Shown in pieces: positions 52,882 to 60,467 of a stretch of DNA of 61,221 nucleotides. A program made the position numbers and the translations under genes. This DNA comes from SFEL01 sp963640685. GTDB taxonomy: Bacteria > Bacillota > Clostridia > Christensenellales > CAG-138. Numbering within the stretch: position 1 is the first letter of the stretch; each line of letters starts with the position of its first letter. The notes under the pieces were generated by a model. It was not told the DNA's origin, did no database searches, and saw only the letters and a program-made list of their open reading frames with translations. The stretch lies in contig CAVIAA010000007.1 in the NCBI GenBank assembly GCA_963640685.1, forward strand, positions 1 to 61,221. Direction: 5' to 3'.

Positions 52882-54132
52882 CTACGCCTTAGCCTCTGTC
52901 TCGGCAGCCCGTGCCCTCTTTTCCCGTTCAAGTCGGGATATCCAAAGGGCGCAGGTCGCGTCGCCGGTAATGTTAAGCGTGGTACGTCCCATATCAAACA
53001 GCTTGTCCACGCCTGCTATTATGGCGATGCCCTCAACGGGCAGACCTACCGACACCAGCACCATAGAGAGCATTATCATGCCGCCGCCGGAGATACCTGC
53101 CGTGCCGACGGAGGCGAGGGTTGCGGTAAGAACTATCATGGCCATCTGTGCTATCGTCAGGTTTACACCGTAGCAGCAGGCGATGAATACGGCGGATACA
53201 GCCTGATATATGGCCGTTCCGTCCATGTTTATGGTTGCGCCGAGCGGCAGCACGAAGGAGCTTATTTCAGGCTCCGCGCCCATTTCGTTGCAGCACTTGA
53301 TATTGAGCGGCAATGTAGCGTTTGATGAGGTAGTGGTGAAGGCGCATATCATCGCCGGGGCGAGTCCCTTAAAAAAGGCTATTGGGCTCATCTTGCTGAG
53401 AAACCTTACGCTGATGCCGTATACCACCACAACATGAATGATATAGGCTATGTACGCAACGCCTATGATAAGCGCCAGCGAGCCTATAACTGCGGGGCCG
53501 TTCTCTGCTACAACGTTTGCCATGAGGCAGAATACGCCGACTGGAGTGAAGCTGATTATCATCATGAGTATCTTCATGACGACGCTGTTCATGCAGTTGA
53601 CCAGTTCACCGATCTTTTCTCCCTTATCCTCCGCTGCCAGTATGCCGGCGCCCAGAAATATGGCTATCGCTATAACGGGCAGCATATCCATATTGACGAG
53701 CGGCTTCAGCGCGTTGTCGGGGAATATACCAACGATGACCGACATTATGCTGGGAGCTTCCTTGGCCTCGTAAGTGAGCTCACTAATTTCCGCGCTGGAT
53801 AGGGGAGGAAAGTGGCTCTTGAACAGGTTGACTATCACAAGGCCGATCACTACGGCAATAGCCGTCGTTATCATGTAATAAATAAAGGTCTTTAGGCCCA
53901 CACTGCCTACGCGTTTCAGATCCTTTAGAGATATTACGCCGTCCGTAATTGAGAACAACACCACGGGCACTACCATGAACTTCAGCAGGTTGACGTAGAT
54001 GGTACCTATGGGTTTTAGGTATTCCTTCGTGAAGCCCGGGTTGCTGAGGAACAGCAGGCCGACTAAGATACCGCCGAACATACCAATGAATATTTTCGCG
54101 GCAAGGGACGGCTTTTTCCTGGTTTTTTCCAT
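52882..54132 (-). CDS. Dicarboxylate/amino acid:cation symporter (DAACS)
   Basis: 416 residues, about eight membrane helices and two hairpin loops. The family marks are visible as PLGATINMDGTAIYQA, the serine-rich TTTSSNATLP hairpin, and GIPGGGMIM-like AGISGGGMIMLS. Takes up glutamate, aspartate or C4-dicarboxylates with Na+ or H+. First gene of a two-gene unit with the racemase. Confidence 0.92.
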   Translation of the reverse strand: MEKTRKKPSLAAKIFIGMFGGILVGLLFLSNPGFTKEYLKPIGTIYVNLLKFMVVPVVLFSITDGVISLKDLKRVGSVGLKTFIYYMITTAIAVVIGLVIVNLFKSHFPPLSSAEISELTYEAKEAPSIMSVIVGIFPDNALKPLVNMDMLPVIAIAIFLGAGILAAEDKGEKIGELVNCMNSVVMKILMMIISFTPVGVFCLMANVVAENGPAVIGSLALIIGVAYIAYIIHVVVVYGISVRFLSKMSPIAFFKGLAPAMICAFTTTSSNATLPLNIKCCNEMGAEPEISSFVLPLGATINMDGTAIYQAVSAVFIACCYGVNLTIAQMAMIVLTATLASVGTAGISGGGMIMLSMVLVSVGLPVEGIAIIAGVDKLFDMGRTTLNITGDATCALWISRLEREKRARAAETEAKA

Positions 54133-54330
54133 AAAAATTCTCCTTTCAGTTGTTGTGCTTTAAAGTACGGGTGTGAAAATGAATGATACAAGATCAGATA
54201 ATGAGATTGTACATTGTGCCATATAAAATCTGCATTAAGTAGCGAGCGATCCTCGAAAAAATCGGCTCGAAAAAGTCGTATGTCTATGCCGTTTTAGCAA
54301 AAAGCCCGCAGAAAGACAGTACCGCAGAGG

Positions 54331-54359
54331 TTGAACTGTCCTCATGAAGCTGGTATAAT
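54331..54359 (+). promoter_or_regulatory. Promoter of the HicB-like gene
   Basis: TTGAAC (54331-54336), 17 bp, TATAAT (54354-54359). The 264-base spacer upstream, back to the symporter start, shows no other feature I can support. Confidence 0.7.
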
Positions 54360-54396
54360 AATGTTGCAAAAGAATACCGTGAAATGAGGTGAGAAC

Positions 54397-54771
54397 ATGG
54401 AACGATTCAGGGACACACTTCAAAAGGGTTGGATGCCCGAAGACCAGAAGGAAATGTGCTTATTGATGACGGACGAGGTTCTGACCTACAGAGGCCGCAG
54501 GGGGAGCATACGCTACTCCGAGGCTGACGGCTGCTTTTACGGGCGGCTCAAGGGTACGGATGATTACCTCGTCTACGAGGGAAAAACCATGCGGGAGCTG
54601 ATGGAAAACTTTATCGAGGTCGTGGACAGGCACATCTATGGCACAAGGAATAACGGGCGGCGTGGCGCAGACAGGCGCAACGGCGAGCACCACGACCCGC
54701 AGGAGGCTGCAGCGCCGATAGTATGCCCCGAAAGGGAATGGGACGCTATGGCAAGCGGAGAGATATGGTAG
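54397..54771 (+). CDS. HicB-like antitoxin-fold protein without HicA partner
   Basis: 124 residues. Residues about 24-80 match the partial RNase H fold of HicB-type antitoxins (VLTYRGRRGSIRYSEADGCFYG, then KTMRELMENFIEVVDRHI). HicB proteins bind and neutralise the HicA mRNA interferase and usually end in a ribbon-helix-helix or HTH DNA-binding part. Here the C-terminal 40 residues are Arg/Asn/Glu-rich with no such motif that I can see. No HicA-like gene (about 60 residues) is found on either side. The role may be regulatory or vestigial. Starts after GAGGTGAG. Confidence 0.65.
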   Translation: MERFRDTLQKGWMPEDQKEMCLLMTDEVLTYRGRRGSIRYSEADGCFYGRLKGTDDYLVYEGKTMRELMENFIEVVDRHIYGTRNNGRRGADRRNGEHHDPQEAAAPIVCPEREWDAMASGEIW

Positions 54772-54776
54772 CATTT

Positions 54777-54803
54777 GGGCGGCTTATAGGCCGCCCTTTC
54801 CTT
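54777..54803 (+). terminator. Terminator after the HicB-like gene
   Basis: GGGCGGC (54777-54783) and GCCGCCC (54790-54796) with a 6-nt loop, then TTTCCTT. Confidence 0.75.
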
Positions 54804-54804
54804 G

Positions 54805-55677
54805 TCATATATGGCAGAGGGCGACCGCGGTGTATCCCTCTGGTAGAGGGATGTCTTTAGCCTCCGGCAGTGAATCAAGCTGCCAGTTTATACGCCCGAC
54901 CCACTGCGCGGCAACAGCGCCGAAGTGAAGCAGTGCTATGCCAAGGTTTAGCTGCCTGTCGTATTCGTCCGTATACTCGTCTGGCACGGATACGAGCATA
55001 ATTTCGTGCTCCCTGATGAGGAAACCGTAGGGCTGGCGGTTCAGGTAGCTTGGGGACTGAGCGGCGGCATAGAAGGAATCCCAAAGTATATCGCCGTAAA
55101 AGCCCATGTACTCATCTAAACCTTCGGTATTTCCCCAGTGTCCATAAAATACCATATCGTATATACTTTTCTTAGGGTCATAATAGTGCCGTTTTACCGT
55201 AATGTCTACGTTTGACATACTGATAACGTTCACCTGAAGCTCACGCCGGACTTTTTCGCCATAGCCAAAGGCGGCTATCGCCGCAACCTTCATAGCAGGC
55301 GAGATGCCGAGCGCTGCGCTCACCGCTACACCGTCAGTAAAGTTCAGCCAGCAGCTATTAAGCCCCATGTCCTCCAGCTTTAGTAGCATATCCTGCATCA
55401 TATATCCGGCGTTCAGACCCATATGAGGGCTGCTTTCCGAGAGCAGTACAAGATAATGCGGCGCACCTATGAGAAACTGCTTATACCCAGCTGCGCCCTC
55501 AAGGGCGGGCTGCGCGCTTTTGTCAAGTACGAGAAGTGCGGTGTCGATATCACTGGTCAACTGCTTGCAGCCATCGTTGTGGTATTCAAGTATCTCAAAA
55601 ATAATCTCATCGGGTACAACCTTGTCCAGAAAGGCTCTTACGGATCTTCGGTTCTCTATCAGCGCACTGTAATTCAT
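54805..55677 (-). CDS. Nitroreductase-like protein (TM1586/putative TM nitroreductase type)
   Basis: 290 residues. The N-terminal half has ENRRSVRAFLDKVVPDEII and the central GYMMQDMLLKLEDMGLNSCWLN typical of nitroreductases; a second, weaker half follows (about 160-280). This matches double-domain nitroreductase-like proteins. FMN-dependent reduction is likely but the substrate is unknown. The ATG at 55677 follows AAGGAGATG. It lies 40 bases after the thioredoxin gene, presumably in one transcript. Confidence 0.78.
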   Translation of the reverse strand: MNYSALIENRRSVRAFLDKVVPDEIIFEILEYHNDGCKQLTSDIDTALLVLDKSAQPALEGAAGYKQFLIGAPHYLVLLSESSPHMGLNAGYMMQDMLLKLEDMGLNSCWLNFTDGVAVSAALGISPAMKVAAIAAFGYGEKVRRELQVNVISMSNVDITVKRHYYDPKKSIYDMVFYGHWGNTEGLDEYMGFYGDILWDSFYAAAQSPSYLNRQPYGFLIREHEIMLVSVPDEYTDEYDRQLNLGIALLHFGAVAAQWVGRINWQLDSLPEAKDIPLPEGYTAVALCHI

Positions 55678-55717
55678 AGCATCATCTCCTTTTGTTAATT
55701 GCAAAAGCACAATGTGT

Positions 55718-56035
55718 CTATAACGTATTGAGGAGATCTGCAAGCTCCTGCGCTGTGTGTACGCCGTTGAGCCGCTTTATCTCCGTGCCGTTCCGAAAGA
55801 AAATCAGGGTAGGTATTGACATTACCCCATAGCTGCGGGCGAGGGTCTTTTCCGCGTCCACGTTGACCTTGCCCAACATTACATTACCGGTATAATTTGC
55901 TGCAAGCTCCTCAAGCTCGAGGTTCATTGCGAGACAATGGCTGCACCATGGTGCCCAAAAATCGATGACAACAAGGCTGGCTACGGCGAGTGCTGTGCTC
56001 ATGCTTTCACTATTAAGATTGAAATCGGTTATCAT
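55718..56035 (-). CDS. Thioredoxin-like protein with WCSHC active site
   Basis: 105 residues, normal thioredoxin length and fold marks (VVIDFWAPW, the cis-proline in VMSIPTLIFF, RNGTEIKRLNG). The active site is WCSHC (C31, C34) instead of WCGPC, which should shift the redox potential. The start at 56035 follows AAGGAGC. Divergent from rubrerythrin; the pair of this gene and the nitroreductase suggests a thiol/flavin redox function. The inverted repeat at 56135-56155 lies about 100 bases upstream. Confidence 0.88.
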   Translation of the reverse strand: MITDFNLNSESMSTALAVASLVVIDFWAPWCSHCLAMNLELEELAANYTGNVMLGKVNVDAEKTLARSYGVMSIPTLIFFRNGTEIKRLNGVHTAQELADLLNTL

Positions 56036-56134
56036 TTTCCAGCTCCTTTCAGTATTTTGCTGCTTACGCTGATTATAAAATGCAGCCGCTAAAATCATCG
56101 TTAAGGGGATGACGGGATTTCTGTCGATGAATTT

Positions 56135-56155
56135 TATTAGGAATTTATACTAATA
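56135..56155. promoter_or_regulatory. Inverted repeat 1, upstream of the rubrerythrin promoter
   Basis: TATTAG (56135-56140), 9 bases, CTAATA (56150-56155). It begins with the same TATTAGGAA as the second repeat downstream, and lies just before the -35 element. Candidate PerR/Fur-family operator; it may also act on the divergent thioredoxin gene. Confidence 0.55.
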
Positions 56156-56158
56156 GTG

Positions 56159-56188
56159 TTGACAGGAGGGGGGATGGGCACATATAAT
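56159..56188 (+). promoter_or_regulatory. Promoter of rubrerythrin
   Basis: TTGACA (56159-56164), 18 bp, TATAAT (56183-56188), both fully consensus. Flanked on each side by a similar inverted repeat. Confidence 0.85.
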
Positions 56189-56191
56189 CTT

Positions 56192-56210
56192 ATTAGGAAC
56201 AAATCCTAAT
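56192..56210. promoter_or_regulatory. Inverted repeat 2, at the rubrerythrin transcription start
   Basis: ATTAGGA (56192-56198), 5 bases, TCCTAAT (56204-56210), a 19-bp dyad that fits the 9-1-9 layout of Fur-family operators. It would cover the transcription start. A PerR-type gene sits 2 kb downstream. Confidence 0.6.
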
Positions 56211-56247
56211 TAAAAATGATTTCTGAATATGAAAGGAACGGAAAGCC

Positions 56248-56793
56248 ATGAACAAAACCACCAAGTATACAGGAACCCGGACAGAGAAAAATCTTTGGGA
56301 GGCATTCGCCGGCGAATCGCAGGCGCGCAACAAGTATACCTACTTTGCTTCCAAGGCCAAGAAGGACGGCTTTGAGCAGATCGCCGCGCTCTTTCTCAAG
56401 ACTGCCGAGAACGAAAAGGAACACGCAAAGCTGTGGTTTAAGGAACTGAACGGAATCGGCGGTACAGCCGAGAACCTGCTTGCTGCTGCCGAGGGCGAGA
56501 ACTATGAATGGACGGACATGTACGACGGCTTTGCCAAGACCGCCGATGAGGAGGGCTTCCCGGAGCTAGCGCGCCGCTTCCGTCTGGTAGCCGCCGTGGA
56601 AAAGCATCATGAGGAGCGTTACCGCGCATTGCTTCATAACGTAGAAATGGCCGAGGTATTCGCAAAGAGCGAGGTCAAGGTATGGGAGTGCCGCAACTGC
56701 GGGCATATCATGGTTGGCGAAAAAGCGCCGGAAATCTGCCCCACCTGCGATCATCCCCAGAGCTATTATGAGCTCCGTGCGGAGAATTACTGA
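56248..56793 (+). CDS. rbr: Rubrerythrin
   Basis: 181 residues. Diiron peroxidase that reduces hydrogen peroxide to water in anaerobes. The ferritin-like domain (about 10-140) carries the ligand motifs GESQARNKY, ENEKEH and EKHHEERY; the C-terminal rubredoxin domain has CRNCGHIM and CPTCDHPQ. Ile codons are ATC only, unlike the older core genes. The next gene encodes a likely electron donor. Strong promoter and dyads upstream suggest peroxide induction. Confidence 0.95.
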   Translation: MNKTTKYTGTRTEKNLWEAFAGESQARNKYTYFASKAKKDGFEQIAALFLKTAENEKEHAKLWFKELNGIGGTAENLLAAAEGENYEWTDMYDGFAKTADEEGFPELARRFRLVAAVEKHHEERYRALLHNVEMAEVFAKSEVKVWECRNCGHIMVGEKAPEICPTCDHPQSYYELRAENY

Positions 56794-56794
56794 T

Positions 56795-57409
56795 ATGAGC
56801 GGCTCGGTGCTTGACCCGAAAGCTTTGTACCAGATCAGCTACGGTCTATATGTTCTCACAACGAGAGACGGCAAAAAGGACAACGGATGCATCGTCAACA
56901 CCGTGATGCAGATTACGAGCACGCCGCCCCTCATTGCCGTCGGTGTGAACAAGCAAAACTACACCTGCGGGCTTATTCAGAAGACGAGAGCACTGAATAT
57001 CAACAGTCTGACTGAGGAGACGCCGTTTGAGGTATTCCGGCACTTCGGGTATCAGAGCGGCAGGGATGTCGATAAGTTTACCGGGAGCTCTCCCGAAAGA
57101 AGCAGCAACGGGCTTGTCGTTTTGCCGAAGCATTGCAAGGGATTCCTGTCGTTTGCGGTTGAACGGGAAATGGATCTCGGTTCACACATTTTGTTTCTGT
57201 GTACGCCAACCGAGGGACGGCTGCTGTCCGATGCGGAGGCCGTAACTTATTCGTACTATCAAAAGCACATCAAGCCGCGCCCGCAGCCGGAGAAAAAGAA
57301 GGGCTTCGTATGCAGAATATGCGGACATATTTATGAGGGAAGTTCCCTCCCGGAAGACTATATCTGTCCCATCTGCAAGCACGGAGCTGCCGATTTTGAA
57401 CCGATATAA
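56795..57409 (+). CDS. Flavin reductase-rubredoxin fusion (high-molecular-weight rubredoxin type)
   Basis: 204 residues. N-terminal FMN-binding flavin-reductase domain (about 1-155: YGLYVLTTRDGKKDNGCIVNTVMQ in pieces, with the TSTPP and NKQNYTCGLI segments) and C-terminal rubredoxin (about 168-204) with CRICGHIYEG and CPICKHGAADFEPI. Such Hrb proteins pass electrons from NAD(P)H to diiron proteins. The ATG at 56795 is one base after the rubrerythrin stop, with GCGGAGAA upstream; a longer frame from 56714 overlaps rubrerythrin. It should feed rubrerythrin directly. Confidence 0.92.
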   Translation: MSGSVLDPKALYQISYGLYVLTTRDGKKDNGCIVNTVMQITSTPPLIAVGVNKQNYTCGLIQKTRALNINSLTEETPFEVFRHFGYQSGRDVDKFTGSSPERSSNGLVVLPKHCKGFLSFAVEREMDLGSHILFLCTPTEGRLLSDAEAVTYSYYQKHIKPRPQPEKKKGFVCRICGHIYEGSSLPEDYICPICKHGAADFEPI

Positions 57410-57498
57410 CACTGATATAACATAGAAAGAGGCTTCATATTGAGCGCATACGGGCGCAGTTATCCCGTAAATATATTATAAACAAAGGAGAATCTGAT

Positions 57499-58065
57499 AT
57501 GAGAAGCATTACCAAGCTCGATTTACAGTATGCACACCGTTTCTACGGCTTCAAGGGCGAAGCCCAGTACCTGCACGGCCATACCGGCGTCCTCACCATC
57601 GAGGTGGAGGGATCGGTCAATGAGGGCGTGAACATGGTGTTCCCCTGCAATGAGATCCAGAAGACCGCGTGGGACGTGCTCAAGAACTTTGACCATGCGC
57701 TGATCCTGCGCCATGACGACCCGCTGCTGCCCGCCGTTCTCGACGTATACGAGAAGCAGGGCATTAGGGGCGGCCACCCCAACAACAGCATGAAGGGCCC
57801 CGCCTTTCAAACGGAGCTGGCGACCGCTTATCCAGACTGCCGTCTGGTTGTGACGAAGGAAACCATGACCGTGGAGGGCATGATTAAAATCGTCTATGAG
57901 CTGCTCAAGGACAAGCTGAACATCGTCAAGCTGACCTTCACCAGCGGCGTCAACGCGGCCTCGGCGTGCTTCCCCTCTCATCTTGAGGTGGAGCGCTGTC
58001 CGCTGTGCGGTATCGCGCTGGATGAGAACGGCGTCTGCCCCAAGTGCGGGTATCGAAAAGTCTAA
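57499..58065 (+). CDS. QueD/PTPS-like protein with C-terminal zinc ribbon
   Basis: 188 residues. The T-fold of 6-carboxy/6-pyruvoyl-tetrahydropterin synthases is recognisable: YAHRF (H13), LHGHTG (H26, H28) as zinc ligands, and FDHALIL with the usual Asp-His. The catalytic cysteine that precedes LHGH in QueD (C-G-R-L-H-G-H) is an alanine here (A-Q-Y-L-H-G-H). A zinc ribbon (C167, C170, C180, C183) is added at the end. No ATA isoleucine among nine. Own AAAGGAG site. Function unknown; no other queuosine or pterin gene is in the window. Confidence 0.82.
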   Translation: MRSITKLDLQYAHRFYGFKGEAQYLHGHTGVLTIEVEGSVNEGVNMVFPCNEIQKTAWDVLKNFDHALILRHDDPLLPAVLDVYEKQGIRGGHPNNSMKGPAFQTELATAYPDCRLVVTKETMTVEGMIKIVYELLKDKLNIVKLTFTSGVNAASACFPSHLEVERCPLCGIALDENGVCPKCGYRKV

Positions 58066-58222
58066 CGAAATAGATTAGATTCACTTACCATGCAATGCAG
58101 AGAGGCTTCCCGCATCCGCCAGGAGGCCTCTGTTGCCGTGTGCAGGCAGCGTTCGGTCAAGTTGGAATTGATTCGGGCAGCACTTTTTGATAGAATACAG
58201 CAGAAGAAAGGAGCGGAACAGA

Positions 58223-58618
58223 ATGAAGCAGCGAAGGGAAACCAGACAGCGTCAGATCATTCTGGAGGCCGTACAGTCACATCATGACCATCCGCGTGCC
58301 GACCAGATCTATGAGGATGTAAACAAAATTGACAGCAGGATCAGCAGGGGCACGGTTTACCGCAACCTGAGCTGCCTGTCCGATGACGGAAAGATCTGCC
58401 ATGTGCGGGTTCCCGGCGCAGACCGCTACGACAGCCGGACCGACCTGCATTATCACCTGATCTGTATGCGGTGCGGCGCGGTGGTGGATGTCCCCATGGA
58501 CTATCAGGAGAATATAGACCTGACGACTGCCGAAAAAACCGGGTATCGGATCAGCCGGCACAGGATCGTTGTGGAGGGACTCTGTCCGAACTGTCAGGAG
58601 GAAACGGACAGACGATAA
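58223..58618 (+). CDS. perR: Fur-family regulator, PerR type
   Basis: 131 residues. N-terminal winged helix (about 10-60, SRGTVYRNLSCLSDDGKI) and C-terminal dimer domain with structural Zn cysteines C81, C84, C121, C124. Regulatory ligands align with B. subtilis PerR: H23, D70, H76, H78 and D89. The aspartate at 89, where Fur has glutamate, favours PerR, which senses peroxide through Fe-catalysed His oxidation. ATG at 58223 follows AAAGGAG. Last gene of the peroxide cluster; likely binds the two dyads before rubrerythrin. Confidence 0.88.
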   Translation: MKQRRETRQRQIILEAVQSHHDHPRADQIYEDVNKIDSRISRGTVYRNLSCLSDDGKICHVRVPGADRYDSRTDLHYHLICMRCGAVVDVPMDYQENIDLTTAEKTGYRISRHRIVVEGLCPNCQEETDRR

Positions 58619-58715
58619 AAGTATGGTCTATAAATGCGCCGCACCGCTTCGTGTAAAAGTGGTGCGGCGTGTTTTCTGATATCGGTCGCCTTATAAGATT
58701 GTCAGCCGCCCATTT

Positions 58716-59549
58716 TCATGACTCGAATCCCAACATGATTCCTCCGCGCTCGGTATAGTAGCTGCAGAGGCCTCGCAGTGGATAACTTCTCACATCTGCC
58801 TTTGGAAATTGCTGCTGAATTTCGGTGCAAAGCTCCAGCGCAAGAGCCGCATTCTGACAATGACCGATCCGAACCTTTCCGCCCTTGTAGCCAAGCTCCG
58901 CCATTTCGTTTAGCATAAACTGCCTCGCTTTCCGAATCCCACGGCATTTTCCAAGCATCTCAAGCGTTCCCCCGGCACTTGCCTGTCCTATGGCACGTAT
59001 TCCAAGCACACCCGCCATTGCTGCGGAGAGCTTACTGATTCGCCCATTTTGCGCAAGGTTGTGCATGGATTCCAATGCAAAAATCAGGTGAGTACGGCTT
59101 TGATATATATGCAGTGCTTCGCATGCTTTATCAAAGTCCGCATTTGAGCGCAGCTCGGATAAAGCCTTTTCAATAAGAAGAGCAATTTCGGGTCCGGCGG
59201 AGAGGGAGTCAATAACATGGATGCGGCGAGCCGGGTCGCGCTCTTCACAGTTTTTCTTTGCAACACAGGCAGCGTTATAACTGCCTGAAAGAGCGCTTGT
59301 AATGGTAAATGCGATCACATTGCTACTCTTTCCAAAAGCATTTTCCCAGTCTGCGATATTTGGACACGCACTGTAGGAACGTCCGTTGGTATTGCGGAGC
59401 GTATTGACCATTGTGTCAACATCAAGAGAAGCGTCATCACAAAACTCCTCCACCTCAGTGCGTATTGTTAGCGGAACGCTGACGAAGTCCGCTCCGCTCA
59501 GTGTGAGAAGGTCGCAGCTCGAGTCTGCGACGATACGAAACTGATTCAT
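58716..59549 (-). CDS. DegV family protein (fatty-acid-binding)
   Basis: 277 residues. DegV proteins bind fatty acids and as FakB present them to the FakA kinase. Family marks: IVADSSCDLL at the N-terminus, FTITSALSGSYNAA, DSLSAGPEIALLI and the C-terminal YTERGGIMLGF. The start at 59549 follows GGAGGGT at six bases. Alone on the minus strand; divergent from a DUF1836 gene, with an inverted repeat in the shared spacer. Confidence 0.92.
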   Translation of the reverse strand: MNQFRIVADSSCDLLTLSGADFVSVPLTIRTEVEEFCDDASLDVDTMVNTLRNTNGRSYSACPNIADWENAFGKSSNVIAFTITSALSGSYNAACVAKKNCEERDPARRIHVIDSLSAGPEIALLIEKALSELRSNADFDKACEALHIYQSRTHLIFALESMHNLAQNGRISKLSAAMAGVLGIRAIGQASAGGTLEMLGKCRGIRKARQFMLNEMAELGYKGGKVRIGHCQNAALALELCTEIQQQFPKADVRSYPLRGLCSYYTERGGIMLGFES

Positions 59550-59631
59550 TGTGTACCCTCCGAATAGCGAGAAACGCTTCATCCGATTTTATAAACCGAT
59601 ACAGCAATTCTATCAGGTTCTTATCTTTCCG

Positions 59632-59678
59632 TCAACCGTTTTTGAAAAACGCATAAACTGATTGTTTTAAACGGTTGA
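59632..59678. promoter_or_regulatory. 10-bp inverted repeat between degV and the DUF1836 gene
   Basis: TCAACCGTTT (59632-59641) and AAACGGTTGA (59669-59678) are exact inverted copies, 37 bases apart centre to centre. The second copy overlaps the -35 of the plus-strand promoter, a suitable place for repression of both genes. Confidence 0.6.
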
Positions 59679-59703
59679 AAGAGAAGCGAGAACCGTGTAT
59701 AAT
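59675..59703 (+). promoter_or_regulatory. Promoter of the DUF1836 gene
   Basis: TTGAAA (59675-59680), 17 bp, TATAAT (59698-59703): 5/6 and 6/6 to consensus. Confidence 0.75.
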
Positions 59704-59730
59704 GACTGCATGGAGAAGGAAGTGGAGAAT

Positions 59731-60270
59731 ATGATAGAAGAGATAGAGGGCTTTCGCTTGCCGCGTTATGCACAAATACCGGATGTCGGCCTTTATTTGG
59801 AGCAGGTAGTGCGTTATGTCAATGCTTACCTTTCGCCGCTGGGGGGTGCGGAGCTGACAGGTTCAATGGTGAGCAATTATGTGAAGCAGGGTCTTATTAC
59901 CGCCCCCATAAAGAAGTCATACACAGCGGAGCACCTTGCACGGCTTATGTTCATCGCTGTCGTTAAGCCTGTTGTCCCGCTGGAAGGGCTCAGAATGATG
60001 TTCAGCATACAGGAGAACAACTATACCATTGAGACGGCCTACAACTATTTCTGCGATGAGTTTGAGAATATGCTTGGCGCAGCATTCGGTATAGCCCCTG
60101 CGAGAGAGGGACTTGGCGAGACGCAGTCCGACGCAAAAGATCTTCTCCGCAACACGATCGTGGCCACCGTCAATAAAGTCTATTTGGATCGATATCTGGA
60201 AGAATATCGGAGGCGGCAGGAAAAAGAGACCTCCGAGAAACAACGGGCATTGGTTCAGGATATCAAATAA
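59731..60270 (+). CDS. DUF1836 family protein, putative MerR-like DNA-binding regulator
   Basis: 179 residues. DUF1836 domain (about 1-110: FRLPRYAQIPDVGLYLEQVVRYVN and TGSMVSNYVKQGLITAP) has the look of a helix-turn-helix regulator; MVSNYVKQGLI resembles the MerR recognition helix and wing. The C-terminal part is helical and charged. The ATG at 59731 follows GTGGAG; the ATG at 59710 would be at the transcription start. Located divergent from DegV, a pairing seen in other Firmicutes as far as I know. Probably binds the upstream inverted repeat. Confidence 0.8.
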   Translation: MIEEIEGFRLPRYAQIPDVGLYLEQVVRYVNAYLSPLGGAELTGSMVSNYVKQGLITAPIKKSYTAEHLARLMFIAVVKPVVPLEGLRMMFSIQENNYTIETAYNYFCDEFENMLGAAFGIAPAREGLGETQSDAKDLLRNTIVATVNKVYLDRYLEEYRRRQEKETSEKQRALVQDIK

Positions 60271-60283
60271 ATATGCACACATC

Positions 60284-60321
60284 AAAAAACGCATCCGGCT
60301 GAGAATCGGCTGCGTTTTTTT
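60284..60321 (+). terminator. Terminator after the DUF1836 gene
   Basis: ACGCA...TGCGT outer stem with an inner CCG/CGG pairing, A-run before and TTTTTTT after. Confidence 0.82.
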
Positions 60322-60337
60322 GACGTAAAGCCGGTAT

Positions 60338-60353
60338 TTTAAAACGTTTTAAA
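60338..60353. promoter_or_regulatory. Perfect 16-bp palindrome upstream of the Cys/Met-rich lipoprotein
   Basis: TTTAAAACGTTTTAAA, fully self-complementary, about 115 bases before the lipoprotein start. It may be an operator; it resembles half of the TTTTAAACGGTT element at 59665-59676. Confidence 0.45.
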
Positions 60354-60467
60354 GCAATAAAGTTATGATAAAGTTACGTATTTTAACGGAAAGATTATAT
60401 AGACGGTGCTATCGTGAAGGCATAGCCGCGAAAATGCAGCACAAAAACAAGAAGGAGAAATATTAGA

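Noticed and set aside
52881..52997. N-terminal extension of the aspartate racemase to 52997
   Set aside because: The added residues overlap the symporter gene and do not resemble racemases; the ATG at 52880 starts the conserved domain.
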